NCBI GenBank assembly: GCA_036346395.1 | Contig: CM070604.1 | Location: forward strand, 44,419,662 to 44,483,661 | Reading direction: 5' to 3' | Origin: Hsuehochloa calcarea | Lineage: Eukaryota; Streptophyta; Magnoliopsida; Poales; Poaceae | Length of the DNA: 64,000 nt | In this document: one piece after another, positions 1 through 13,100 of the stretch | How positions within the stretch are numbered: the first letter of the stretch is position 1 | How the letters are laid out: each line of letters opens with the position of its first letter | The notes under the pieces: model-generated | Told to the model about the DNA's origin: nothing | What the model saw: only the letters and a program-made list of their open reading frames with translations | Databases searched by the model: none | Translations under genes and position numbers: made by a program

Positions 1-2
1 TC

Positions 3-447
3 GCACTCCACTGCGTTATGCCTTCAGCTTATTCGGATGCTACTTGGGCCACGATCCTCCGATCGCTACCATCTCTCACATCGATTTTTCTTGGTGGTTC
101 TTTCATTGCCTGGAAGACGAAGAAACAGACTGTAGTATCCCGTTCGAGTGCAGAGGCTGAGTTGCGCGCTATGGCTCTCTTGACAGCAGAGATTACTTGG
201 CTACGGTGGTTACTTGCGGATTTTGGTGTTTCTGTCACTACACCGACTCTTCTCTTATCAGACAGTACATGTGCTATCAGTATTGCCCGTGACCCTGTGA
301 AACATGAGCTCACTAAGCATATTAGTGTTGATGCTTCCTTCATGAGGTCTTGTGTGCATGATCAGGTGATTGCTCTTCAGTATGTGCCTTCCGAGCTTCA
401 GATAACAGATTTCTTCACGAAGGCGATCCACCATGAGTTTGAGGGGG
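3..447 (+). pseudogene. copia retrotransposon RNase H, 3' end of pol (partial)
   Basis: This is the C-terminal part of a Ty1/copia polyprotein: the RNase H domain that degrades the RNA strand during reverse transcription. The motifs YSDATW, FIAWKTKKQ, SRSSAEAELRAMA and TDFFTKA are those of copia RNase H. The stretch between YSDATW and LGGSFIAWK reads as if shifted in frame, because the DPxDRRS-type segment appears only in another frame. The usual C-terminal tail is also lost: after FFTKA the reading runs straight into the LTR. The copy is therefore defective as well as cut by the window edge. It is followed by a polypurine tract (gaggggggag, 441-450) and an LTR. Confidence 0.85.
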
Positions 448-451
448 GAGG

Positions 452-581
452 TGTTAGAGATATATTTATAGTGTGTTATTCCTCATTGTTATGAAGAGCT
501 ATTTGCATATTTACCTCCTGTATTTTGTCTATATATATTAGCCCTTTGGTCTCTTGGAAATATAAGTTGTTATTCCTAACA
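452..581 (+). repeat. 3' LTR of the copia element, 130 bp
   Basis: The LTR begins TGTTAG directly after the polypurine tract and ends CTAACA, giving a perfect 6-bp terminal inverted repeat. At 130 bp it is very short for a copia LTR. Its 5' partner lies outside the window, so length and TSD cannot be confirmed. It ends about 610 bp upstream of the start codon of the RRM gene. Confidence 0.75.
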
Positions 582-1194
582 GAGAGGAGGTTATGGGTGG
601 TCAACCATACGCACGGGAGGAACCGAGAAAGAACGAGATCTAAAGGCTCACATCTTACGAAGAAAAATAGATCTAACAACTTACATCGTATAAGGGAGGA
701 TGGACTGCTACCAATTCCTTCTTTTAGTAGAGATAAGACAGGAGTTGCTGTAAAAACCGTCAGGTTCCTTAACGGAAGAGCAGAGAAGAAACCGGTAGGA
801 AAGGAAAAAAAAAAAGGAAAAATAAACAGTACAAAAACCACACATAGCTGTCACCCCCATCCAAACCGTCTCCTCCAGCGCACATTCGCACACCCCCTTG
901 CGCCTGTCTGTCTCTCCTCCCAACTGAACCACCTCTCCCATGTACACCACCCCAACCCCCTGAACTGAACCATCTCTCCCATGTACACCACCTTCCATCC
1001 CTCTCTTTCGATCATTAAGCCAACCACAACACAGCAAGGTTATATACGGTGGTGCACTTGGCCACTGCCAAGGCAGCCACACAGCAAGAGCGCACGGCGG
1101 CTGCGGCGGCGCGCCGCGCAGCACGCCGGAACCAATCACCAACCGCAAGACCCACCAAGCCTCTAGGTACAGCTTTGCAAGCCGCACGAGCGTG
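582..1194 (+). promoter_or_regulatory. promoter and 5' UTR of the RRM gene
   Basis: The stretch lies between the copia LTR and the ATG. TATATA at 1041-1046 sits about 150 bp before the start codon and is a plausible TATA box. A 41-bp direct tandem duplication (CTCTCCCATGTACACCACC core, copies starting near 922 and 963) lies just upstream of it. The 5' UTR would be roughly 100-130 bp. The transcription start is inferred, not seen. Confidence 0.45.
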
Positions 1195-4100
1195 ATGGCG
1201 GCGGCTTCGTCGTCAACGGCGTCGGGGTCGCCGGGGGGCGGGCCGGTGCGGGCGCCGTACCGGTCGCGGTTCGGCGACACGACGCTGACGAAGGTGTTCG
1301 TGGGCGGGCTGGCGTGGGAGACGCCGTCGGAGGGGCTGCGGCAGCACTTCGAGCAGTGCGGCGACATCCTGGAGGCCGTTGTCATCGCCGACCGCCTCAC
1401 CGGCCGCTCCAAGGGCTACGGATTCGTAAGCCGCTTAATTTCTCCTCCTCCTCCGCGTACATGCACGCGCGGCATGTTCTTCCTTTTGTGGGTGCCTGAC
1501 GAGATGCATGGCCGTCTGTGTGTTTATATACAGGTAACGTTCCGGGAGCCGGAGGCGGCGCGGCGGGCGGTGCAGGACCCGAACCCGATGATCGCCGGGC
1601 GGCGCGCCAACTGCAACATTGCCTCGTTGGGGCCGCCGCGCCCCGCCCCGCCTCGAGGTGAGTGATCGAGCATCACAAGGAAAACAACAAACCAAACTAG
1701 AACCCAACTCCCTCTCAAGTCGCAACAACACGACTGTACCCCCGCACATCTAGATTGCCTGATTAGCCCATCGCCATGGCCGTGGCCATTGCTAGCAGCT
1801 GACAAGCTAAACCAGAGCGAATCAACCAATCCAAAATCCCAAAGCCGGCCTCCCCCTCCTACTATTGGAAGCGATTGACGCGATGGTCGATGGATAGATC
1901 GATCATAAGCAGATTGATGGATGGATTAGCGTGCAGAAGAAGAGGGTGACAGGTGGGACCGGGGGTGGATCTAGCGAGTAAAGCGGCCGCACTGGGTGCC
2001 AGCACAGCACACGGGACGGGAGCCAGGCCAGGCAGGCACTAGTGTGGCCGGCGAGCAGGCACGGCTCGAGAGCCATATGGTTTTGCTTGCCCAGGCTGGC
2101 CTGTCAGCTCAATTCGCTTCCTTGCTGCGTGTTGTGCGTGCCCCCACCACGCGTGGCTAGAGGCTATATATGGAGTACATTGATTACAGTATCAGACACG
2201 CAGCTAATTTAGCCGTATATTTGATCGATTCTTTATTGGTCTGCTACTAGAAACCGATTAATTGGTAGTTAGAACGGCAGTTATGAGATCGGTCAGCAGT
2301 GCGGGGCTTAATCAAATCAATTTTCTAATCGTACTATACTAGTTGTAGCTTCTTTTTCCTTCTTGGTTTCAATTTTTTTTAAGTGAGAGGAGGCTGCTTT
2401 GACTGAATGTGCTGTGGTTCAGTTAATTCGTGGCATTCGTGGCATGACAGCAAGGGTGAGGTGTAAAGGACAGGATAACTGTCAAGTGGAGAATCGGGAA
2501 TCCGCTTTCCCGTAGTGAGAAACGCAGCGCCGTAGAAAATGTTCGATCGTATATACCTCTTTGACCGGATTGGGGATCAGTCATCCGTGTGTTTTTTTGG
2601 TTAAAGAGAAAAGAAGACAAGGGATATACTATACTATGTACTATACTTATCTTGATTCCTCAGAAACCAGTAGTTTAATTAAATACCTTAACCATTTGGC
2701 ACAATCAAGTCATGAAATTTCCATGAAATAGTTGATGCTCTTCTAGCCCTATTCTAGACACTTGTTAGGGTATCCAAAGTGTAGTGTTTTTTCTTTTTCT
2801 TTTTTTGCCTGGAGGCAGCCTCCAAATATTGCAGAGGGAATGATAGCAACCTCCAAGCTAGAGGTGGTCTCCAAGTTTGTTGGACCCGCCTGCTAGAGAG
2901 AGAGAGAGAGGTTAGGGAATAAAAATGAGAGAGAAATTATATTTGGTTTTAACTTATTTATTTATCGGTCTCTCTAAGGTGAGGCAATTGATACATTACA
3001 TGAATTTATGCTAAGCTTAGAAACCATTAGTTGTTGTTACTTGGCATTGTGAAAGAGAACAAGAGCACAAACAGTATGCGCCTGCCAAATCCAGTCAAAG
3101 TGTCAAACGTAGCGCACATGGCGATACCTTTTTTTCGCAGCTCCCAGCCTCTGCAATGTATACCTGCTCTCTGCACAGTTCATTTATTTGTTTGGTGTTG
3201 TTGCTTTCCTCTCCCTGCAACCAATAACATGGCAGATAATTATTTCCTCTTCTTTCTTTCTCTCTCTCTCTCTGCATACAGACAGGGCCTCTCCTGGGCA
3301 CCACCTGCAGGCCCCGTCGCCAGCGCCCCAGGGCCCACCTTACATCGCCAGGGCGCCACCTCCGCCGATGATGCCCCACCATGGGGCTGCGATCTACCAT
3401 TCTCAATTTGGGTGAGTGCCCTCTCGACTCCTCTTGCCAAAATCCAAATGTCCCAAAGCAACCAACATAAACTAGAGCGGGTTTAATGATGCATGGATGA
3501 CAAAGGGGAGAACCTCAAAATGTGAGGATGTGAGCTAAGACTCCGAGCTGTCTGCACAATGGTTCAGAGTGTTGTTGTATGCACCGTTGTTAGCTCCCGG
3601 TTCTCTTTCTTCTTCCTTAAACCCGGTATCGGATAGACGATTCGGTCGGGATCGGGTGTGTACGGGCTGGGGCCTGACGGGCCCGGTGAACTGGCCCATT
3701 AAAATTGGGCTGATGGGGGACGCGACAGCATCTCGGCATTCAACTCCGGGTCGATCCCCCACCCTTCGGCGTGGGTCTCGTTGCCTCCACTGCCAACATT
3801 TTCTGCCCTTGTTGGTTTGCTGCAGGGTTCAATGCGTCCTGCATGGAGCCTTAATGCCGTCTCGGCTCTTTTGCGATTTACTACTCTTCTTGCCACTCCT
3901 AGTTTGGGTCTTTAAGATTGGGATTCCAATTGTCGCTTGGATTTTAGTAAAAAATGTTGTAGGATAAGATCATTTGTTTTCCTTTTGCTTTGGGTTTAAT
4001 TCTATGTGACTGTTTTAGGGGATCTGTTTTTTTAATTTTTATTTCCATTGAGGTAGAAAGGATAAACAGGAACTGTTTTTATGGCGAAAGTAAAGGTGGG

Positions 4101-7100
4101 AGCTTTTCCTTGCTATGCATGGTCCTCGACCCTGGTTGAGTGTCGGTCAATGATCTAGATCCCGGGCTTTACAGCCTTGGTAGTGGATAAGTAGGCCTCT
4201 TGAGGGTCAGGGGTGGGCAAAGCCCAACCTTTTTCAGCCTAGATCGCTCACTGAAGAAGCTATGCAATCTTTTTTGCAGGTGCTGGTACCCACCTGACTA
4301 TCAATACCAACAGGTAAGCAAGTTCCCTGTGCCCCTCAAATCCTCAATTACGTCTTCTTTGTTTCAACCTTTTATCACATGCAACATAGCCGGTGCTACT
4401 CGCTAGGCACATGCCCAGTGAGTGACTCGTCCACTGTGCGCATTGATGAATTGCATTGTTAACATCTGAGCTCAATCATATTTAGTTGCACTGACAATTT
4501 TGACAATGATCACCTTGGCTTCTGTAATATGTTGATAAATATAGAGTTTTTTTTTTACAAAAACACACAGTACAACATATAGACGTTCACACACACACGT
4601 AAACCACCGCACGCACGCACTCACACACACGACGCTTATGGAAGACTGGACCTATCATGTGGAGTATTACATATGGAAGGTGTAATAGTAGAACGCTGGT
4701 CGGCGTGCCCTCCACAGCTGACTCGGACCAGACGATGTAGTTTCTGGAGATGTTGGATTAGCTACAGTAGTATTCGTATGTAATTTCTGTTTCTAGTCGC
4801 CACATCAGAGGAGGACTCTTATTTAGTTTGTTTTCCATCTTTTGATTCCGTATAGTATTCTAGTCTTTAAGATCTCTATTTAAAGAGAGTTACAATATGT
4901 TTTGCAATTAAGGCCCTGTTTGGTATGACTCCAACTCCCAGCTTCTTAGTTGGAGTAGGTGGAGCTGTGCCAAACATGCTAACTCCACAAAATTGTTGGA
5001 GTTAGAGTAACCCAGAGTGGAGCAGCCCTCTAGTGCAATTTGTAGGAGCAGACAAAACCCTGCTTCAAGTGGGGAGCTGTGGACCAGTATAACAAAAACC
5101 TATAGAAGTTACAAGTATTTACCCACAAATTGCCACTCAACTACCCCGTTATGAACTCACGCCCCCCTCACCCCCACCCCCTTGCCTCCCTTTTTTCCGT
5201 TCGGGAGCGCGTCTCCCTCCGACGCCTCCTACGCCGCTCGCCTCCCTCCCGACGACTCCGCCTCCGCCTCCCTCCCTCCGCCTCCGCCACCGCTGCTCCG
5301 CCCCCCCCCTTCCCCCTCCGCGGCTCGCCTCCCTCCGCCTGACGCCACCACTGCCGCCCCCCCCCTTCCTCCGCGGCTCGCCTCCTCCTTCCGCCTCGGT
5401 GGCTCCGCCCCACCCTTTCCCTGACGCCGCTCATGGCTCCGCCCCACCCTTCCCCTCCGTGGCTCACCTCCTCCGCCTCCATGGCTCCGCCCCACCCTTC
5501 CCCGACGCCTCATGCTCTCCGCCCCACCCCTTCCTCCGCAGCTCCGCCCCACCCCTTCCCCGACGCCTCGATCTCCCGACAACAAGGCGATCTCCCCAAC
5601 GGCTCAGCGATCTCCCCTCGGCATCTTCAAGGTAAGCACCTAAGGTTTTGGATCATGTGCACCCCATTTTCTTCAGTGGATTAGGGGGGTCATTTTCTTC
5701 GTTGGATGTAGAAAGGGGAGTGAATCAGTGATGCAGGCCATTCGCTAGTTTACATATTGTTCTGCTAGTTTTGTCAAATTTTGGCATGCTGAATGCTGTT
5801 GATCTACTCCGACATCTCCTGGCTGCTTCAGGCATCACAATTGGGATACCGAAAAGAATCTGCAACTGAAAACATGGACCGTTGAGAGCACTGAACACCT
5901 GAAGTACACGCAGATGTTACCATGATGTTGAAATCCTTGTTGGACACACCTGGGGGCTTGTCCAGTGCATGCCAATTGATCAGAAAATTTGCTAGGGAAG
6001 GTGAGCAAGCTAGGTGCCACACAGAACATGGTGTTCATGCCTAAACATATTGTGTCTTACTACTGTCTATACATGTATTCTGCTGCAGAGAATACTGAGG
6101 AGGCAAAATTCCTGAAGTTTCATTTCTACAGGAGGCATCAGGAGGCGTCTTTACTATTCAATATAATGAAGGAAGATGGTATTAGGCCTGGAAAGGTATT
6201 TCTTTTGTTGGCAGTAACTTATGAAATTGCCCTTATGAAGCATGAAATGGTATTAGTTCTGCCTTGAAATTAACCAATGTGGCTGATTTGGACCTAATTT
6301 GCAATATGCAGATCAGCTTCAATTCCATGATGCTGAATAGCAACATAACCCCTTCATGCCCACATTTCAACCACCTTATTTCCGCCTTTCTGAAGGAAGG
6401 GCAGATCGATGAAGCTCAGAGGATCTTCAACCAAATGAAGGAGATAGGTGTGGGTGCTGATTTGGCCTGTTGCTGGATCGTGATGAGGGTGTACCTGTAT
6501 TAGTTGTAGAAGGTGAATTGGGCGAGCAACCCTTGGATGTTTTTTTTTTCATTTCGTTGTTTTCGTTTGATGTAGTGGTTTTCAGACCTAGAATAATAGC
6601 CCTGATTAATAAAGATGAATTTTATTGAATTAGAACCTTTGTTATGAATTTAGTATATTTATGTATGTTTTATTTAATTTTTTTCAAGTAAAAGTTTCGA
6701 ATGTGGACGAAAAAGATGGCACAACAGGGTACAACATGGCCAAAAAAAAGCACAGCATGACTGAAATCAACTTATTAAACTTTTATAAGTTAAGCAATAC
6801 AAAAAATGATTACAAGTCACAAGGGTAGTGCAGTCTTTTTACGATGATCCTTCTCATTTCTGGAGCTGAAGTTAATTTTCTAACCAAACACCTCCTCAGA
6901 CTACTCTAACTTCTCATAAGAGTGGATCCAAGAGTGAAGCTAGAGTTGGAGATGTAAAAACTTGGAGTAGAGCTATACCAAACAGGGCCTAAGAAAAGAT
7001 CTATAATCTCAACTCTTGCTTTCATCCTTCTCTTCTGTTTTGACGCCCTACCCTTGCGTCTACTTCCTGTATCTCGCCGCCGCAGCCACGAAACTATCCG

Positions 7101-10100
7101 GCCCTAATCGGAGCACTGAACCACATCTGTCCATCAACCACGGTTACAACCTACGGTCTCGAAGCCGAGTTGGTGACAGCTTGGTATCAGAGCCAATGGT
7201 TGGAGCTTCCGAGATAGCGGCTTTGACTCAGCAAATTGCGGAACTCACTACATCCATGACATCAAACATGACAGAACTCAAAGTAGACCTCACGGGAGAA
7301 ATAGCTGGCATCAAGGAACGAGTCTCATCCCTGGAAAAACGCCCGGCGAACTCAGGGGGCGGACTACTGCAAGTTCCACCAGGTTTAATGCCCACCCTCC
7401 CTCCCGTTTCCACCTTGCCCATCATGTGCAGACTAGCAATTCTCACGCTCCACGCATGCATAAGCTTTTGTTTCCAACATTTGATGGTAAAGAAGATCCT
7501 CTTGATTGGCTCAATCGTTACGAGTAGTTTTTTTCGATGCCAACAAACGCCCAAAAGTGACAAAATGTGGATAGTCTCCTATCACCTAATTGGGTCAGCG
7601 CAACAATGGTATTATCAGCTTGAGCATGACGAGGGCGAGCCTCCCTGACAGCTTTTAAAAGACTATTGCAATTTGCGTTTTGGTCCACCCATCTACAATA
7701 ATTTTTTGGGCGAAATAGCCAAATTGCAAGTCGTAGATACTGTTGAGGAGTATCAAGAAAAATTATTGGCCTAGCTTTGCCGTGCAGATTCCTTGTCGGC
7801 TTCAAACCAAGTTCATCTCTTCACCTCGGGTTTGATGGAACTGGTTCGCACAGAAGTTGAACTTCAGAATCCAAGCAGTCTACAACTCGCTATGGCCTTG
7901 GCTCGTGCATACGAGAAACGTCATCTTTTGACCTCATCTCTTGCGAAACCAGTGAGCCGTCTGTACAACCAACAGCGTCAGGGGCCAAGCTAAACACAAA
8001 GCTCTACTGCCGCATCTGTAGTGGCAAAACCACCAAGTGATGGTATTCTCGTTCCTGCTGCTAGTTCGTTACCACGACGCCAACTAACTACTGTGCATAT
8101 GGCCAGACGCCGCAGGGCTAGACTTTGCTTCAATTGTGAAGAAAAATTCTCTCCTGAGCATCACTACAAACGCTTGTTCCTCCTTGAGATTCTTCCTGAC
8201 GAACTCGAGGACGTTGTCGACTCGGCTAACCACTCCAATATGGATGAACCTGTAATTTCTCTACATGCATTGACTAGTATCCAACCACGTTCTACACATA
8301 TAATGAAATTGTCGGTCTGGTTGGGTCGACCATGCTCATTGCTCTTGTGGACTCGGGCTTTACGCATAATTTCATTACTGTTGATGCTGTGAACCGGACT
8401 GTCGTTCTGTTGCAAACACAACAAGGGCTATGGGTCGCAGTTGCTAATGGCGAGCATGTATCGAGCACTGGTGTGTGTGGGAGCATGCTACGCTATTCCA
8501 TTGGCAGGATTTGACATTATCTTGGGCGTGCACTGAAGGGATACAGGTAGGCTACGATAGCAACAATTCAAAATTTTACCACGTAAACTAGGAAGCCAAG
8601 CAAGAAGATGATCACATATCATTACCACAAGACGCGTAGAACAGCGGAAGAAGAGTTGGAGAAGTCTGATCCAACGAAGAGCGCGTCGATGTAGTCATCA
8701 TAGTCGATCGACCAGCGTCCTCGCGAGTCGATCATCTTCTCCAACAACCTCTGCAGTTCCTTATGAAGATCGTGGATTGTCCTCAAGTGCAACAGCAACT
8801 GCAATAGCGCCTCTACGTTATCGACACGTTCGGGGAAGGAACAACCATACGCCGGTGTGCTAGCACCAAGTCGCACGGCAGAGCTCTCAGGAAGATGGCC
8901 GCTAGAGTTTCGGTAGAGCAACTCACGTCAACTCGTGTCTCTGTTTTCCCAACAGCCTCAAGCTTCTTCTTATAAAGTGTCCATGACGGATCCTATCAGA
9001 ACATATTTTGTTCCAACCCGTTAAGTGTCTGACCCATTAGGTTCATGCGTAATTGGTTGTGACTCGAAAACTCCTTTCCGATCACGAGTCGTCAGCGGCT
9101 CCTAGCAGAACATAACGATTCTCGAATAGACACGAATTATATGAGACGAACCTTAATGCAATATGATCTACGACCAAGTCCATATTACTAACGACCAGCT
9201 CGTATCTCTATACGACTAGTTTATATTTGGTCTCGACCGGTTCGTAACTCCTTACGACCAGGTCTCGACCACTTAGTGATCATGTTCGACCAACCTACGA
9301 CCAGCTCGTATCTCCATACGACTAGTCCGTATCTGATCAAACTAAAAGATCTTCTCGTGTATTCTCCCTATGCCTTACGATATCTGGTTGAACTCCAGGT
9401 GAGATGTTATGTCATCCATGGACTGTTCAATACTTTCTCGATCGAGTGTTGGATAACTTCACATGGTCGAACACTTCGACCACTAGTGGCATGGCCATGC
9501 ACTTTCTTTATCCGACCATATTGAGGGGCCCAGAGATATCTCTCCTGTTATGTTCGGAGGGGCAAATTACATATCCGACCAGTCATATTTCTCTGCATGT
9601 TTCATAGCACACCCGAAAGCTACCTTTATAACTACCTAGTTACGAAGTAGCGTTTGGCAACCCCTAAATGTACTACTACACATGGAGGAAACCATGCTGA
9701 TCTTAAGTCTAAGGATTATACATCATCATTTCTTGAGACCAACTGACGACACATAAAATCATAACAATCTCAACAGTGTCTCATGGTGGGTCAATCCAAC
9801 CCCATGTTTTCTAACATGTGTTCACATTATTGATTCGATATCCCTATATCCATGACCAGTTAAACATGATCATTAATCAATACATTCGCTGGTCGATAGA
9901 ATCACTAGTATTCCGACCAATGACATCCAACCAGGGATTCATTTAGAACAACATCATAAAAGTTAAAAGAGCTTCACCAACAAGTCACATACTTGTTAAT
10001 CTTGTAATCAATGATTCATTCAAAGAATAGAATGATACTTATTCAATAACACATAAACATAGACGTGATATCATCATCTCTATGATTGCTTCTAGGGCAT

Positions 10101-13100
10101 ATCACCAACAGTCTCTCATTTGCACTAGAGTCAATCATATATGTATCTTATACCCATTGCTCTTGTGTGTGCCTCATGCTTAGGCTGCGGGATAGACTTT
10201 ATCAACGGATCGACAATATTCAAATCCGTGTGCACTTTACATATCTTCACATCACCTCTCTCTTAACGATGTCACGGATAATGTGATATCGTCGAAGTAT
10301 GTGTTTGAACTTTTGATGTGATCTAGGCTCCTTAGCTTCTGCAATGGCTCCACTATTATCACAATAGAGATCCATTGGACTGGAAGCACTCGAAACCACA
10401 CCCAATTCATTAATGAACTTTCTAATCTACACAGCCTCTTTTGCAGCTTTCGAAGCTGCAATGTACTCAGCCTTTGTTGTAGTCTCAGCAATCGTTTCTG
10501 GCTTGGAACTTTTTCAGCTCACTACTCCTCAATTCAAACAAAACATAAACCCAGACTGCGATCTAAAATCATCCCTGTCAGTTTGGAAGCTAGCATCTGT
10601 ATAACCATTTACGACCAGCTCTTCCTCACCACCAAATACAAGGAATGCATCCTTAGTCCTTCTCAACTACTTAAGGATATTCTTGACTGCTATCTAGTGA
10701 CCTTCACTTGGATCTGAACATGGGTAAGAAACCTTTCTTGAAACCTTGCAAGTTGAACCGTTTCAACACCTTGTCAATGTACATATCTTGGATTAATCCA
10801 ATTAGCCTTTTAGATATATCTCTATAGATCCTTATACCAAGAATATATTCTGCATTTCCTAAATCTTTCATTGAGAAACTATTTCTTAATAAGGTTTTAA
10901 CAGATTCAAGCATATGAATATTATTTCCGACCAGTAGTATGTCATCCACATACAATATCAGAAACATAAGTTTGCTCCCACTAACCTTCTTATAAACACA
11001 AGGTTCTTCTTCATTCTTGACGAAATCAAACCCTTTGACCACTTTGTCAAAACGAATATTCCAACTCCGAGATGCTTGCTTCAATCCGTAAATGGATTTA
11101 TTATGCTTGCATACCTTTCTAGCTTCCTTTGGATCGACAAAACCCTAAGGCTGTGTTATGTACACATCCTCACTTAGGTTTCCATTTAAGAAAGATGTTT
11201 TGACATCCATTTGCATATCTCATAATCGAAATATGCAGTAATAGCTAGAATGATCTGGATAGACTTAAGCATAGCGATAGGAGAGAAGGTTTGATCATAA
11301 TCAACACCTTGAATTTGTTTGAAACCCTTTGCGACCAGTCGTGCCTTATGAATGTGAACATTTCCATCTATATTTATCTTTTTCTTAAAAATCCACTTGC
11401 ACTCAATGGTCTTAACACCATCAGGTGCATCAATCAAGTTCCAAACTTGATTATCATACATGGACTTTATTTTGGATCTCATGTCTTCAAGCCATGACTC
11501 AGAGTCTGGGTTCACCATCGCTTCCGTATAAGTTTTAAGCTCATCATTATTTAACAATAATACGTCATGTCCATACCTTATAGGCATTTGACGTGGCCTT
11601 TTTGATCTACTTGGGGTTGATATCTCATCTACAGGTTTAACATTTTGTTCATCCTGTAGAGGTTCAGTAGGAGTTGAAATATTTACAGATGGTTACCGAA
11701 TTTCTTTGAGTTGCATCTTGGTCCCGCTGACTCCTTTGGAAAGAAACTCTTTTTCCAAGAAGACACCATTAGGGCAACAAACACTTTGTTATCAACTCGA
11801 TTATAAAAATAATATCCTTTAGTTTACTTAGGATACCCCACAAAGAAGTACTTATCGGACTTAGGTGTGAGCTTGTCAGACGCCAAACGTTTCACATACG
11901 CTTCACAACCCCATATCCTGAGAAAAGGCAATCCAGGACTCTTCTTGGTCCATATCTCATATAGGTATTCTCTACAGTTTTTAATGGAAGCCTATTTAAA
12001 GTGAAAGCAACTGTTTCTAGAGCGTATCCCCAAAATTGCAATGGAAGATCAGATTGGCTCATCATAGACCGAACCATGTCCAACAATGTTCGGTTCCATC
12101 GTTCCGACACTCCATTAGGTGTCCCCGGCGGAGTAGGCTGTGGCATAAATCCATACTTCTTTAGATGATCACCAAACTCATAGCTCAATTATTCACCTCT
12201 ACGATCAAATCGTAGACATTTGATTGTCTTGTCAAGTTGATTCTGCACTTCATTCTGAAATTCTTTGAACTTTTCAAAGGATTCCGACTTATGCCTCATT
12301 AAATAAACATAGTCATATCTACTGAAATCATCAGTAAAAGTTATGAAGTACTTATTCAATAACACATAAATATAGACGTGATATCATCATCTCTATGATT
12401 GCCTCTAGGGCATATCACCAACATCCACTGGCTTAGTTCTCTTGGGCCGATATAATGGGATTTCAAATTGATGACTCTGGGCTTTCATCGCAAGGATCAC
12501 CACAGTACATACAAAGGATTGAAGTCATCAGCTAGTTCCATACATTCTGTCACGTGTGCCACAACAGACCTCATGACAGACCTTTTAGCTGAATTCGAAG
12601 GCTTATTTGCTGAGCCTCACGGGTTGCCGTTGCATCGTCCTTATGACTAGCGTATTCGTCTCGCTCTTGAGACACGACCCATTGCAGTAAGGACGTACCA
12701 TTACCCCCATATTCAAAAAATGAACTGGAGCGCCAATGCGAGGTGATGCTTCAACAAGGTACTATTCAACCTACTACCTCTGCATTTTTAGCACCTGTGT
12801 TACTCATCAAAAAACATGATGGGACTTGGTGATTTTGTGTGGATTATAAAGCTCTTAATGACAAAACTATCAAAGATATATATGTTTCCGATTCTAGTGG
12901 TGGAGGAACTTTTGGATGAACTCAAGGATGCAAAGTTTTCACTAAATTATATTTGCGTTCTGGATATCATCAGGTCCGGATGCATCCTGTGGATGTGGAG
13001 AAAATGACCTTTCGTACTCATCAAGGCTTGTTCGAATTTTTGGTGATGCCATTTGGATTGACTAATGCGTCAGCTACTTTTCAAGCTTTAATGAATACAA

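Larger units (their letters stand above)
4653..7178 (+). repeat. 5' LTR of the Reina-like element (interrupted by PIF element)
   Basis: The pieces 4653-4911 and 6993-7178 together match the 3' LTR at 15468-15905. Removing the 2078-bp insert and its TAA duplication leaves about 445 bp. The first base pair of TG has mutated (TATCATG against TGTCATG in the 3' copy). The LTR ends GACA, 3 bp before the primer binding site. Confidence 0.85.
8534..12423 (-). mobile_element. Angela/BARE-like copia retrotransposon, 5'-deleted, reverse orientation
   Basis: Inserted in the gypsy protease/RT spacer: gypsy coding GFDIILGV ends here and resumes HWLSSLGP beyond 12423. The flanks TGCAC (8529-8533) and TCCAC (12424-12428) form a target duplication with one mismatch. 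The 3' LTR is full length (8534-10110). Only the first 75 bp of the 5' LTR survive (12349-12423) and are joined directly to integrase coding, so gag, protease and the start of integrase are deleted. The LTR start TGTTGGTGATATGCCCTAG and the RT sequence point to the Angela/BARE-1 lineage. Confidence 0.88.

Noticed and set aside
5168..5684. Several GC-rich open frames on both strands
   Set aside because: Low-complexity Pro/Ser/Arg translations inside the PIF element; probably captured 5' exon or UTR sequence and not a gene.
8622..8921. 99-codon minus-strand frame with Leu-rich sequence
   Set aside because: It lies wholly within the Angela-like LTR; a related frame at 56635-56856 is the same LTR terminus.
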